From an uncultured Bacteroidia bacterium (lineage in GTDB: Bacteria; Bacteroidota; Bacteroidia; Bacteroidales; UBA932), in contig CADCHE010000011.1 in NCBI GenBank assembly GCA_902801205.1, forward strand, positions 52,731-116,730: DNA of 64,000 bases, written 5' to 3'. The position numbers and the translations under genes were made by a program. The notes beneath the pieces were generated by a model that was not told the DNA's origin, did no database searches, and saw only the letters and a list, made by a program, of their open reading frames with translations. Positions 11,359-17,950 of this stretch are shown here, piece by piece (the stretch's first letter is position 1; the number at the start of each line of letters is the position of its first letter).

Positions 11359-11376
11359 TGTGAGTCGCTGTGAGTC
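11359..11376 (-). repeat. Tandem 8-bp direct repeat in the pdxA leader
   Basis: GACTCACA-GC-GACTCACA on the minus strand lies between the pdxA -7 box and its ATG, ending one base before the start codon. It may be an operator, an mRNA-binding site, or chance. Confidence 0.45.
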
Positions 11377-11379
11377 TTG

Positions 11380-11387
11380 CAAATTTA
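11380..11387 (-). promoter_or_regulatory. -7 promoter box of pdxA
   Basis: TAAATTTG on the minus strand is 22 bases before the pdxA ATG and overlaps the last codon of rnhA. Confidence 0.6.
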
Positions 11388-11891
11388 ATCAAAAGGAATG
11401 ACATCTCCTTCACTGTCGGCGGAAATGTACCCCGTATCTTCCGGGAGGACGGCGCCCGCGGCGGCCGCCTTGCCGCCGGCGTTCACGGCCAGCGTGTCGC
11501 ACCGCTCGTTCTCGGGATGGCCGGCGTGTCCTCGGATCCAGTGGAAGGTGACGCGGTGGCGGCGGTACACTTCGAGGAAGCGCATCCAGAGGTCGGGATT
11601 CTTCACTTTCTTCCAGCCCTTCCGCTGCCAGTTGTCCAGCCAGCCTTCGTTGACGGCCTTCACGACGTAGGAGGAATCACTGTATACCTCCACGCGGGCA
11701 TTCTCCCAGCGGATGGTCTCCAGGCCGACGATGACGGCCATCAGTTCCATCCGGTTGTTGGTCGTCCTGGCGAAGCCGCCGCTGAGCTCTTTTTCGTGCC
11801 CGGCGCAGCGCAGGATGGCCCCGTATCCGCCCGGCCCGGGATTGCCGCTCGCGGCCCCGTCGGTGTAAAGATAGATGACTGGTTTTTCCAT
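11385..11891 (-). CDS. rnhA: Ribonuclease H (RNase HI type)
   Basis: Cleaves the RNA strand of RNA:DNA hybrids, for example Okazaki primers and R-loops. The 168-residue product has the acidic active site: Asp in YTDGAASGNPGPGGYGA (~11), Glu in NNRMELMAV (~49), Asp in VYSDSSYVVKA (~71), and the handle and His region WIRGHAGHPENERCD (~125-138). The core matches the usual ~150 residues, with a short Ala/Asp-rich tail. The reading frame is open further upstream, but that part overlaps the promoter and the divergent rfbD gene. The ATG chosen is five bases from a perfect -7 box, so the mRNA is probably leaderless. Confidence 0.95.
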   Translation of the reverse strand: MEKPVIYLYTDGAASGNPGPGGYGAILRCAGHEKELSGGFARTTNNRMELMAVIVGLETIRWENARVEVYSDSSYVVKAVNEGWLDNWQRKGWKKVKNPDLWMRFLEVYRRHRVTFHWIRGHAGHPENERCDTLAVNAGGKAAAAGAVLPEDTGYISADSEGDVIPFD

Positions 11892-11896
11892 ACATG

Positions 11897-11925
11897 CAAA
11901 GATACGCAGAATTTTCTTATATTTG
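11897..11925. promoter_or_regulatory. Back-to-back promoters of rnhA and the rfb operon
   Basis: TATCTTTG on the minus strand (complement of 11897-11904) is five bases from the rnhA ATG. TATATTTG on the plus strand (11918-11925) is six bases from the rfbD ATG. The whole divergent intergenic region is only 40 bases, so each -7 box serves as spacer of the opposing promoter and both messages should start at or next to the ATG. Confidence 0.75.
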
Positions 11926-11931
11926 TTGGTT

Positions 11932-12813
11932 ATGAATGTTCTCGTTACCGGAGCCTGCGGACAACTTGGGTCCGAGATCCGCGAGCTGGCTGCGGCCAGT
12001 CCGCACCGTTTCATCTTCTCCGACGTCACTGCGGCGCCCGGCCAGGAGATCGTCCATCTGGACATTACGAACATCGACGCCGTCCGGATCGTCTGTGATT
12101 CGGAGCAGGTGGATGTGATCGTGAACTGCGCCGCCTACACGGCCGTGGACAGGGCCGAGGACGAACCGGAGATGGCGGAGTTGCTCAATGCGACGGCCGT
12201 TTCCTGCCTGGCCGAAGTGGCTGCGGAACGCGACGCCGTCCTGGTCCACATTTCCACGGACTATGTTTTCCAGGGCGACACGCCCGTTCCCTGCAGCGAG
12301 GACATGCCGACGGCGCCCATCGGCGTCTATGGTTCCACGAAGCTGGCGGGGGAGCGCGCCGTTGCGAAATCCGGCTGCCGCAGCCTGGTGTTCCGGACGG
12401 CCTGGCTCTATTCTCCTTTTGGGAAGAACTTCGTGAAAACGATGCTTTCCCTGACGGCCTCCCGTCCCGGGATCAAGGTCGTTTCCGACCAGGTCGGCAC
12501 CCCGACTTACGCGCGCGACCTCGCGACGCTGATCGTCGGAATCATCGACCGCGGACAACTCGGGCATACGGGGATTTACCATTACAGCAATGAGGGGGCG
12601 GTTTCCTGGTATGATTTCGCGCAGGCCATCTGCGAACTGGCCGGCCATACCTGCGACATCCAGCCCTGCAGGACGGAAGAGTACCCGTCCAAGGCCCCGC
12701 GGCCCCGGTACTCCGTCCTGGACAAGACGAAAGTAAAGCGGACGTTCGGCATCACCGTCCCGTACTGGCGGGATTCGTTGAAGGACTGTCTGGCAAGAAT
12801 GAATACGAAATAG
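11932..12813 (+). CDS. rfbD: dTDP-4-dehydrorhamnose reductase
   Basis: Last step of dTDP-L-rhamnose synthesis: NAD(P)H reduction of dTDP-4-keto-L-rhamnose. The 293-residue product starts with the Rossmann motif MNVLVTGACGQLGSEI and has the RmlD-family STDYVFQGD (Thr/Asp region) and the YGSTKLAGE active-site Tyr-Lys pair near residues 133-137. It is the first gene of a tight operon (rfbD-rfbA-rfbC-rfbB-spt) and has a -7 box immediately upstream. The gene order D-A-C-B differs from the common B-D-A-C of enteric bacteria. Confidence 0.96.
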   Translation: MNVLVTGACGQLGSEIRELAAASPHRFIFSDVTAAPGQEIVHLDITNIDAVRIVCDSEQVDVIVNCAAYTAVDRAEDEPEMAELLNATAVSCLAEVAAERDAVLVHISTDYVFQGDTPVPCSEDMPTAPIGVYGSTKLAGERAVAKSGCRSLVFRTAWLYSPFGKNFVKTMLSLTASRPGIKVVSDQVGTPTYARDLATLIVGIIDRGQLGHTGIYHYSNEGAVSWYDFAQAICELAGHTCDIQPCRTEEYPSKAPRPRYSVLDKTKVKRTFGITVPYWRDSLKDCLARMNTK

Positions 12814-12819
12814 TCAGCG

Positions 12820-13704
12820 ATGAAAGGTATTGTTTTGGCAGGAGGCAGCGGAACCCGGCTGTATCCGATCACGAAAGGGGTCAGCAAGCAGCTGCTCCCG
12901 GTTTTCGACAAGCCGATGGTCTATTATCCGCTCTCCGTCCTGATGGGCGCGGGCATCCGCGAGATCCTCGTGATCTCCACTCCCGAGGACCTGCCCTCCT
13001 TCCGCCGCCTGCTGGGCGACGGGAAACAGTTGGGCGTTTCGTTCTCCTACGCCGAGCAGCCCTCCCCGGACGGGCTGGCGCAGGCGTTCCTGATCGGGAA
13101 GGAATTCATCGGCGGCGATTCCGTCTGCCTCGTGCTGGGAGACAACATCTTCCAGGGCGCGGGCTTCGACCCGCTGCTCGCGCAGGCGGTCGCCTCCGCC
13201 GAACGGGAAAACAAGGCCACCGTGTTCGGCTACCGGGTCAGCGATCCGCAGCGCTACGGCGTCGCGGCCTTCGATGCGGAAGGAAACTGCACCGGCATCG
13301 AGGAAAAGCCTGCCGTTCCCAAGAGCAATTACGCCGTCACCGGCCTGTATTTCTACCCCAATGACGTCGTCCGGATCGCCGGGTCGATCCGTCCGTCCGC
13401 CCGCGGCGAGCTGGAGATCACCTCGGTCAACCAGGTCTTCCTCGAACAGCACCGGCTGAAGGTCTTGCGGCTGGGACAGGGCTTCGCCTGGTTGGACACC
13501 GGGACGCATGACTCCCTGTCCGAGGCTTCCACCTATATCGAGGTGCTGGAGAAGCGCCAGGGCATCAAAGTGGCTTGCCTGGAGGAGATCGCCTTCCGGA
13601 AAGGCTGGATCGACGCGGCAGTGCTGCGCGAGGCGGCCCGCCCGATGGCGAAGAACCCTTACGGACAGTATCTGCTCCGGATCGCGGACGAAACGAAAGC
13701 GTGA
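12820..13704 (+). CDS. rfbA: Glucose-1-phosphate thymidylyltransferase
   Basis: First step of dTDP-rhamnose synthesis: glucose-1-phosphate plus dTTP gives dTDP-glucose. The 294-residue product opens with the nucleotidyltransferase signature [17 protein letters not shown] and carries [13 protein letters not shown] and the catalytic VLGDNIFQG region (Asp ~108) and [19 protein letters not shown]. Length fits RmlA. It follows rfbD by six bases and precedes rfbC by two, so the whole pathway is co-transcribed. Confidence 0.97.
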   Translation: MKGIVLAGGSGTRLYPITKGVSKQLLPVFDKPMVYYPLSVLMGAGIREILVISTPEDLPSFRRLLGDGKQLGVSFSYAEQPSPDGLAQAFLIGKEFIGGDSVCLVLGDNIFQGAGFDPLLAQAVASAERENKATVFGYRVSDPQRYGVAAFDAEGNCTGIEEKPAVPKSNYAVTGLYFYPNDVVRIAGSIRPSARGELEITSVNQVFLEQHRLKVLRLGQGFAWLDTGTHDSLSEASTYIEVLEKRQGIKVACLEEIAFRKGWIDAAVLREAARPMAKNPYGQYLLRIADETKA

Positions 13705-13706
13705 AC

Positions 13707-14255
13707 ATGAAAGCGGTTAAAACGGATATTGACGGCGTCTATATCCTCGAACCTGTGGTTTTCGGGGATGCGCGCGGCTATTTCTTCGAATCGTACAACC
13801 AGAAGGATTTCCCCTCGGAGATCGGCGACATCCGATTCGTGCAGGACAATGAGAGCAAGTCGTGCTACGGCGTCGTGCGCGGGCTGCATTTCCAGAAAGG
13901 TGCCTTCGCGCAGGCCAAACTGGTACGTGTCGTCCGCGGATGCGTCCGCGACGTGGCCGTCGACCTGCGGCCCGGTTCGCCGACCTTCGGGGCGCACGTC
14001 GCCTTCGACCTTTCCGGCGAGAACCACCGTCAGCTCTTCATTCCGCGCGGCTTCGCACACGGATTCAGCGTCCTCAGCGAGGAAGCGGTCTTCCAATACA
14101 AGTGCGACAATTACTATGCACCCGACGCGGAAGGAGCCATCGCCTGGGACGATCCCGACCTGGGCATCGACTGGGGCATTCCTGCGGACAAGGTGCGCCT
14201 GTCTGCCAAGGACGCCGCGCATCCTACATTGAAAGAATACCTTGAGCACAAATAA
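13707..14255 (+). CDS. rfbC: dTDP-4-dehydrorhamnose 3,5-epimerase
   Basis: Epimerises dTDP-4-keto-6-deoxyglucose at C3 and C5. The 182-residue cupin protein shows VFGDARGYFFESYNQKDF, the catalytic His in VVRGLHFQKG (~62) and the IPRGFAHGFSVLSEEAVFQYKCDNYY region with the catalytic Tyr. Length is typical of RmlC. The ATG lies two bases after the rfbA stop, and the stop TAA is directly followed by the rfbB ATG. An open extension of the frame upstream overlaps rfbA and was rejected. Confidence 0.96.
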   Translation: MKAVKTDIDGVYILEPVVFGDARGYFFESYNQKDFPSEIGDIRFVQDNESKSCYGVVRGLHFQKGAFAQAKLVRVVRGCVRDVAVDLRPGSPTFGAHVAFDLSGENHRQLFIPRGFAHGFSVLSEEAVFQYKCDNYYAPDAEGAIAWDDPDLGIDWGIPADKVRLSAKDAAHPTLKEYLEHK

Positions 14256-15347
14256 ATGAGCAGAAACATCGTCATTACCGGCGGCGCAGGATTCATCGGA
14301 AGCCATGTCGTCCGCCTGTTTGTGGAAAAATACCCGGAATACCGCATCATCAACCTCGATGCGCTGACCTACGCCGGGAACCTGGCCAATCTCTCGGATG
14401 TGGAGGATAAACCCAATTACCGCTTCGTCAAGGCGGACATCTGCGACCTGGAGGCCGTCCGCTCCCTGCTCCGTGAGGAGCGGGTCGACGGGATCATCCA
14501 TCTGGCTGCGGAAAGCCACGTGGACCGTTCCATCCGCGATCCGTTCTTGTTCGCGCGGACCAATGTGCTGGGCACACTGACGCTGCTTCAGGCGGCCCGT
14601 GAATACTGGGAGCCGGAAGGCTGGGAAGGGAAGCGTTTCTACCACATCTCTACGGATGAGGTGTACGGTGCCCTGGCCTTGACGCACCCCGAGCGGCCGT
14701 CGGGGCCGTACGGCGACGTCTTCTTCACGGAAGAGACGCGCTACTCCCCGCACAGTCCGTACTCCGCCGCAAAGGCCTCCAGCGATCATTTCGTCCGGGC
14801 TTTCCACGACACCTACGGCATGCCGACGGTGATTTCCAACTGCTCCAACAATTATGGCCCGTACCAGTTCCCGGAGAAACTGATCCCCCTGTTCATCCAT
14901 AACATCCGTGACCGCCGTCCGCTCCCGGTGTATGGGAAAGGGGAGAATGTCCGCGACTGGCTGTACGTGGAAGACCATGCCCGGGCCATCGACCTGATTT
15001 TCCACGAGGGGAAGGCAGGCGAGACGTACAATATCGGCGGACACAATGAATGGAAGAACATCGACTTGGTGAAGCAGCTGATCCGGACGACGGACGTCCT
15101 GCTGGGACGGCCGGAAGGCGCGGACATGGATCTGATCACCTATGTCGAGGACCGGAAGGGGCACGACTTGCGCTATGCCATCGACGCCTCGAAAATCGAA
15201 CGGGAGCTGGGCTGGCGTCCTTCCCTGCAGTTTGAGGAAGGCCTCGAGCGGACGGTCCGCTGGTACCTGGAACACCAGGACTGGCTCGATGACGTGACTT
15301 CCGGAGCGTATGTGAAGTATTACGAAAACGCATACGGGAAGTATTGA
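14256..15347 (+). CDS. rfbB: dTDP-glucose 4,6-dehydratase
   Basis: Second step of dTDP-rhamnose synthesis, NAD+-dependent. The 363-residue extended SDR protein has the Rossmann glycine motif ITGGAGFIGSHV, the TDEVYG segment with catalytic Thr/Asp/Glu (~130-136), YSAAKASSDH (YxxxK, ~167) and NNYGPYQFPEKLIP. These are diagnostic for RmlB. It abuts rfbC with no gap and is followed after 25 bases by spt. Its product is also a branch point for other dTDP-6-deoxy sugars. Confidence 0.97.
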   Translation: MSRNIVITGGAGFIGSHVVRLFVEKYPEYRIINLDALTYAGNLANLSDVEDKPNYRFVKADICDLEAVRSLLREERVDGIIHLAAESHVDRSIRDPFLFARTNVLGTLTLLQAAREYWEPEGWEGKRFYHISTDEVYGALALTHPERPSGPYGDVFFTEETRYSPHSPYSAAKASSDHFVRAFHDTYGMPTVISNCSNNYGPYQFPEKLIPLFIHNIRDRRPLPVYGKGENVRDWLYVEDHARAIDLIFHEGKAGETYNIGGHNEWKNIDLVKQLIRTTDVLLGRPEGADMDLITYVEDRKGHDLRYAIDASKIERELGWRPSLQFEEGLERTVRWYLEHQDWLDDVTSGAYVKYYENAYGKY

Positions 15348-15372
15348 AAAAGAAATAATTAAAAAGTATTAT

Positions 15373-16560
15373 ATGAATAAATCATTTACTGAAAGATTCG
15401 CACAGTACACACTTCCGCAGGAAGTGAAGGCGATGGGGATTTACCCTTATTACCGCCCCATCGAATCCGGCCAGGATCCGGTCGTCCGGATGAACGGCCG
15501 CGACGTACTGATGTTCGGATCGAACTCTTACCTGGGCCTGTCGGATGATCCGCGCCTGAAGGAAGCGGCCATCGAGGCCATCCGGAAATACGGCACCAGC
15601 TGTTCCGGCTCCCGTTTCCTGAACGGAACGCTGGACATCCATCTTGCCCTGGAAGAAAAACTCGCGCGACTGGTGGGGAAGGAGGAGGCAGTGACTTTCA
15701 GCACTGGTTTCCAGGTCAATCTGGGAGTCGTTTCGCTGGGATCGCGCGACGGTTACATTTTCCTGGATTCTTACGACCACGCCTGCATCATCGACGGCAG
15801 CCGCCTGTCGCACAGCCGTGTGCTCAAGTTCTCCCACAATGACTTGAGGGCATTGGAAAATAAGCTGAAAATCGCTGAAATTGATGCACCGAAACTTATT
15901 GTAGTAGACGGAGTTTACTCAATGAGCGGCGATCTTGCACCACTGCCGCAGATCCTGGATTTGGCGGAGGAATACAACGCCGCCGTGATGATTGACGACG
16001 CGCACGGCCTCGGGGTCTTCGGCCACCAGGGACGCGGGACGGCCGACCACTTCGGCGTCACCGACCGGGTGGACCTGATCATGGGAACTTTCTCCAAATC
16101 CTTCGGGTCGCTCGGCGGCTTCGTTGCCGGCGATGCCACCCTGCTCAATTACATCAAGCACAATTCCCGCTCCCTGATCTTCAGTGCGAGCATGCCGCCT
16201 GCCAATGTCGCCGCAGTCAGCAAGGCCATCGACATCATGTTGTCCGAGCCCGAACGGATCGAGCACTTGTGGGACCTGACGCGCTTCGCCCGCGAGCAGT
16301 TCGTGCGCAGGGGATTCGACTTCGGTACGACGCAGTCTCCCATTTTCCCCCTGTATGTCCGCGACATGGTCAAATGCCTGACCGCGGTCCGGGACGCACT
16401 GGACGCCGGTGTGTTCATTACCCCCGTCATTCCTCCCGCAGTACCGGAGGATTCCGTCATCATCCGTTTTGCACTGATGGCGACGCATACCTTCGAACAG
16501 GTGGAGGAGGCGATCGACAAGCTGGAGAAGATCTTCCGCCGGCTGGAAATCATCTGCTGA
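15373..16560 (+). CDS. spt: Serine palmitoyltransferase (alpha-oxoamine synthase)
   Basis: PLP enzyme condensing L-serine with a long-chain acyl-CoA to 3-ketosphinganine, the first step of sphingolipid synthesis. The 395-residue product has the alpha-oxoamine synthase signatures FGSNSYLGL, GSRFLNGTLDIHLALE, DDAHGLGVFG (Asp-x-x-His, ~210) and the PLP lysine in TFSKSFGSLGG (~240). 2-Amino-3-ketobutyrate ligase (Kbl) and BioF are the close alternatives. The N-terminal region (SYTLP-like start and YPYYRPIESG) resembles the Bacteroides serine palmitoyltransferases more, and there is no neighbouring threonine dehydrogenase or biotin gene. It is last in the rfb operon, 25 bases after rfbB. It ends before a hairpin shared with the convergent RNA gene. 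Confidence 0.88.
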   Translation: MNKSFTERFAQYTLPQEVKAMGIYPYYRPIESGQDPVVRMNGRDVLMFGSNSYLGLSDDPRLKEAAIEAIRKYGTSCSGSRFLNGTLDIHLALEEKLARLVGKEEAVTFSTGFQVNLGVVSLGSRDGYIFLDSYDHACIIDGSRLSHSRVLKFSHNDLRALENKLKIAEIDAPKLIVVDGVYSMSGDLAPLPQILDLAEEYNAAVMIDDAHGLGVFGHQGRGTADHFGVTDRVDLIMGTFSKSFGSLGGFVAGDATLLNYIKHNSRSLIFSASMPPANVAAVSKAIDIMLSEPERIEHLWDLTRFAREQFVRRGFDFGTTQSPIFPLYVRDMVKCLTAVRDALDAGVFITPVIPPAVPEDSVIIRFALMATHTFEQVEEAIDKLEKIFRRLEIIC

Positions 16561-16576
16561 ACCGCAGGCCGGCGCA

Positions 16577-16758
16577 TCCGATAAAGCAAAGAGGCTGTCC
16601 CTTGCGGGGCAGCCTCTTGTAGGTTTGACTTTCTGCAGAGGTAAGGAGTTCTGACGGAGGAGCTTTTGCTCCGGCAATCCTGCTGCCCCACGGCCTTGAA
16701 AGAGAACAAGGAGTTCCGCTTCGGCTTCCGTTAGCCTTTGCCTGGCTGATCAGAAAGT
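16577..16758 (-). ncRNA. Candidate structured non-coding RNA (~180 nt), possibly 6S-like
   Basis: There is no conserved coding gene here, but the strand has every mark of an RNA gene. It has a full-consensus promoter at 16763-16793. The 5' segment ACTTTCTG (16758-16751) is perfectly complementary to CAGAAAGT near the 3' end (16635-16628). Inside lie short hairpins: GGCT/AGCC (16736-16723), CCTTG/CAAGG (about 16710-16693) and GGAGC-AAAA-GCTCC (about 16673-16660). A GNRA-capped terminator stem with U-rich tail ends it (16619-16577). The motif GAACTCCTT occurs twice, at about 16714 and 16651. A long closing stem, an asymmetric bubble and a separate terminator recall 6S-type RNAs (for example the Rfam Bacteroidales-1 group), but I cannot confirm membership. 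The 5' end is inferred from the promoter. Confidence 0.7.
16589..16618. terminator. Terminator hairpin between spt and the candidate RNA
   Basis: Arms AAGAGGCTG (16589-16597) and CAGCCTCTT (16610-16618) pair perfectly, with an inner CCC/GGG and a GCAA tetraloop read on the minus strand. The minus strand is followed by TTTGCTTTAT, fitting intrinsic termination of the RNA. The plus side has only a weak T content, so it is a poorer terminator for the rfb-spt operon. Confidence 0.75.
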
Positions 16759-16762
16759 ACTG

Positions 16763-16793
16763 CAAAGGTACAACAATATTTTTTATCTCCAAA
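16763..16793 (-). promoter_or_regulatory. Full-consensus promoter of the candidate RNA
   Basis: TTTG (complement of 16790-16793), a 19-base spacer and TACCTTTG (complement of 16763-16770) give the textbook Bacteroidota TTTG-N19-TAnnTTTG promoter, the best in this window. It is preceded on the same strand by about 40 bases of almost pure A/T (16794-16830), like an UP element. No protein-coding gene lies downstream on this strand until far past the terminator. Confidence 0.85.
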
Positions 16794-16822
16794 TTTTTTT
16801 TCATTTTTTTTGCAAATTTTTT

Positions 16823-16966
16823 ATTTATCGTACCTAGAATAACCTACTGAAATCCATTTTTTTCTATGCGTTCTTCCGTACCTAAAGCAACGGGTGAGAT
16901 AAGGAATCCCGGCGACTCTCCAACCGCACAAATCCCACGCTTCGTGCCGCCGGGAAGGCCTTTCCA
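16823..16966 (-). other. Gene-free stretch downstream of ssb with an inverted repeat
   Basis: This stretch holds no gene that I can support. Directly after the ssb stop is an 8-bp inverted repeat (TCCCGGCG at 16907-16914 with CGCCGGGA at 16948-16955) enclosing an inner GCAC/GTGC pair. No T-run follows, so it is not an obvious terminator. The octamer CGTACCTA occurs twice on the plus strand (about 16829-16836 and 16877-16884). The rest is an A/T-rich lead-in to the RNA promoter. Confidence 0.5.
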
Positions 16967-17314
16967 TTACATGCCGTACTGCGCCGCTTGTGCTTCTTCG
17001 ACCGGTGTGACGGCGGCTGCGATGATTTCCATGTAGTACTTTTCCGCGCCGTCGTTCGCCGTGTATTTCTGAGAGCGCATCCGGCCGGTCACATACACAC
17101 AGGCGCCTTTGGCGAGGAAGTCCAGGTTGCCGATCCCTTTTCCCTCCCAGGCGGTAACGTTGTGCCAGGTGGTCTCGATGACCGCCTCGCCGTTGCGGTC
17201 TTTGTAGGCGTAGTTCGTCGCCACGGAGAAATGCGCGACCCGGCTTTCCCCGACCTTGAGAATGTTGACGTTGCCGACATTCCCGCGGATTTCGATTCTG
17301 TTCAATTGTTCCAT
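16967..17314 (-). CDS. ssb: Single-stranded DNA-binding protein
   Basis: Coats single-stranded DNA in replication and repair. The 115-residue product is a compact OB-fold SSB. It begins MEQLNRIEIRGNVGNVN and has VAHFSVATNYAYKD, ETTWHNVTAWEGK and CVYVTGRMRSQKYT, the typical Bacteroidales SSB pattern. The C-terminus (EEAQAAQYGM) lacks the acidic DDDIPF-like tip through which E. coli SSB recruits partners. An alternative ATG eight codons upstream adds residues not seen in the family, so the later ATG was chosen. It is a single-gene unit with the candidate RNA downstream on the same strand. Confidence 0.93.
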   Translation of the reverse strand: MEQLNRIEIRGNVGNVNILKVGESRVAHFSVATNYAYKDRNGEAVIETTWHNVTAWEGKGIGNLDFLAKGACVYVTGRMRSQKYTANDGAEKYYMEIIAAAVTPVEEAQAAQYGM

Positions 17315-17338
17315 AATCCAAGTTTGTTGGTTGCCCAA

Positions 17339-17545
17339 AGGTGGGGAAGGGGGGCGGATTGTCCGCGCGGAAATAAAAAAAACGTCCGTTTCTTTTCCTT
17401 TTTTCCTGTTTTCCTTTTTTCTTTCCTCCTTTTAAAAAATTATTTGTGCATGGCCGGGCGTAAGAAACGGAAAAAGAAGCGCTCGTACGCATGTTTTCCT
17501 TGCCCGGACCGCCGTCTCCCTCTATCTTCGGGAAAATGAAGGAAC
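17339..17545. other. Intergenic region upstream of ssb and the zinc-ribbon gene
   Basis: This 207-base divergent region contains a long pyrimidine-rich run (about 17388-17431) and a weak -7-like TATCTTCG at about 17521 before the zinc-ribbon gene. A 29-codon, very Lys/Arg-rich reading frame (17450-17539) is present, but nothing supports its being a gene. Confidence 0.4.
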
Positions 17546-17950
17546 ATGGACGGGAAGGGGAAGAAAACGCGGAGCGTCTGCCCGGTATGCGGCGGCGCCC
17601 TGCCAGCGGGAAGGAAAGACATGCGATTCTGCTCGGTTCGCTGCAAAAGCCGGTGGCACTACTTGCGCGAAGGACGTGCGCGCGTCTTTCGCCGCAAGCT
17701 GCTCGGAACGCTGGAGCGGAACTACCGGATCCTGGATGCGCTGCTCGCGGAAGGGACGACCTCCATGACGATTCCCGACCTTGCGCAGGCGGGATACGAT
17801 TTTTCGTGCATCACCTCCTATCACAAGGTCGGGAACCGCAATGAATACCGGTGTTTCGATATCAAGTATTACCAGTCAGGAAGCCGGATCTTCCACCTGG
17901 AACGGGTCGTTCCGATCAGCCTTTCGTCGGGTCTTCCGCCTTCGGATTGA
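17546..17950 (+). CDS. Small zinc-ribbon protein of unknown function
   Basis: The 134-residue basic protein has two Cys pairs, CPVCGG (12-15) and FCSVRCKSRWHY (29-33), that should bind one zinc ion. The rest is a small globular domain with no recognised family motif (SCITSYHKVGNRNEYRCFDIKYY). Similar Cys-ribbon proteins of this size are common in Bacteroidales and are usually hypothetical. DNA or RNA binding is plausible from the zinc ribbon and basic character, but unproven. Its 3' end overlaps the convergent permease gene by 35 bases. The ATG at 17546 was chosen because the zinc ribbon lies directly after it. Confidence 0.8.
   Translation: MDGKGKKTRSVCPVCGGALPAGRKDMRFCSVRCKSRWHYLREGRARVFRRKLLGTLERNYRILDALLAEGTTSMTIPDLAQAGYDFSCITSYHKVGNRNEYRCFDIKYYQSGSRIFHLERVVPISLSSGLPPSD

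Noticed and set aside
16550-16804. 84-codon minus-strand open frame across the spt-ssb gap
   Set aside because: Its sequence is composed of the candidate RNA's hairpins and a basic low-complexity tail, with no conserved motif. The promoter starts inside it, so it is better explained as non-coding RNA.
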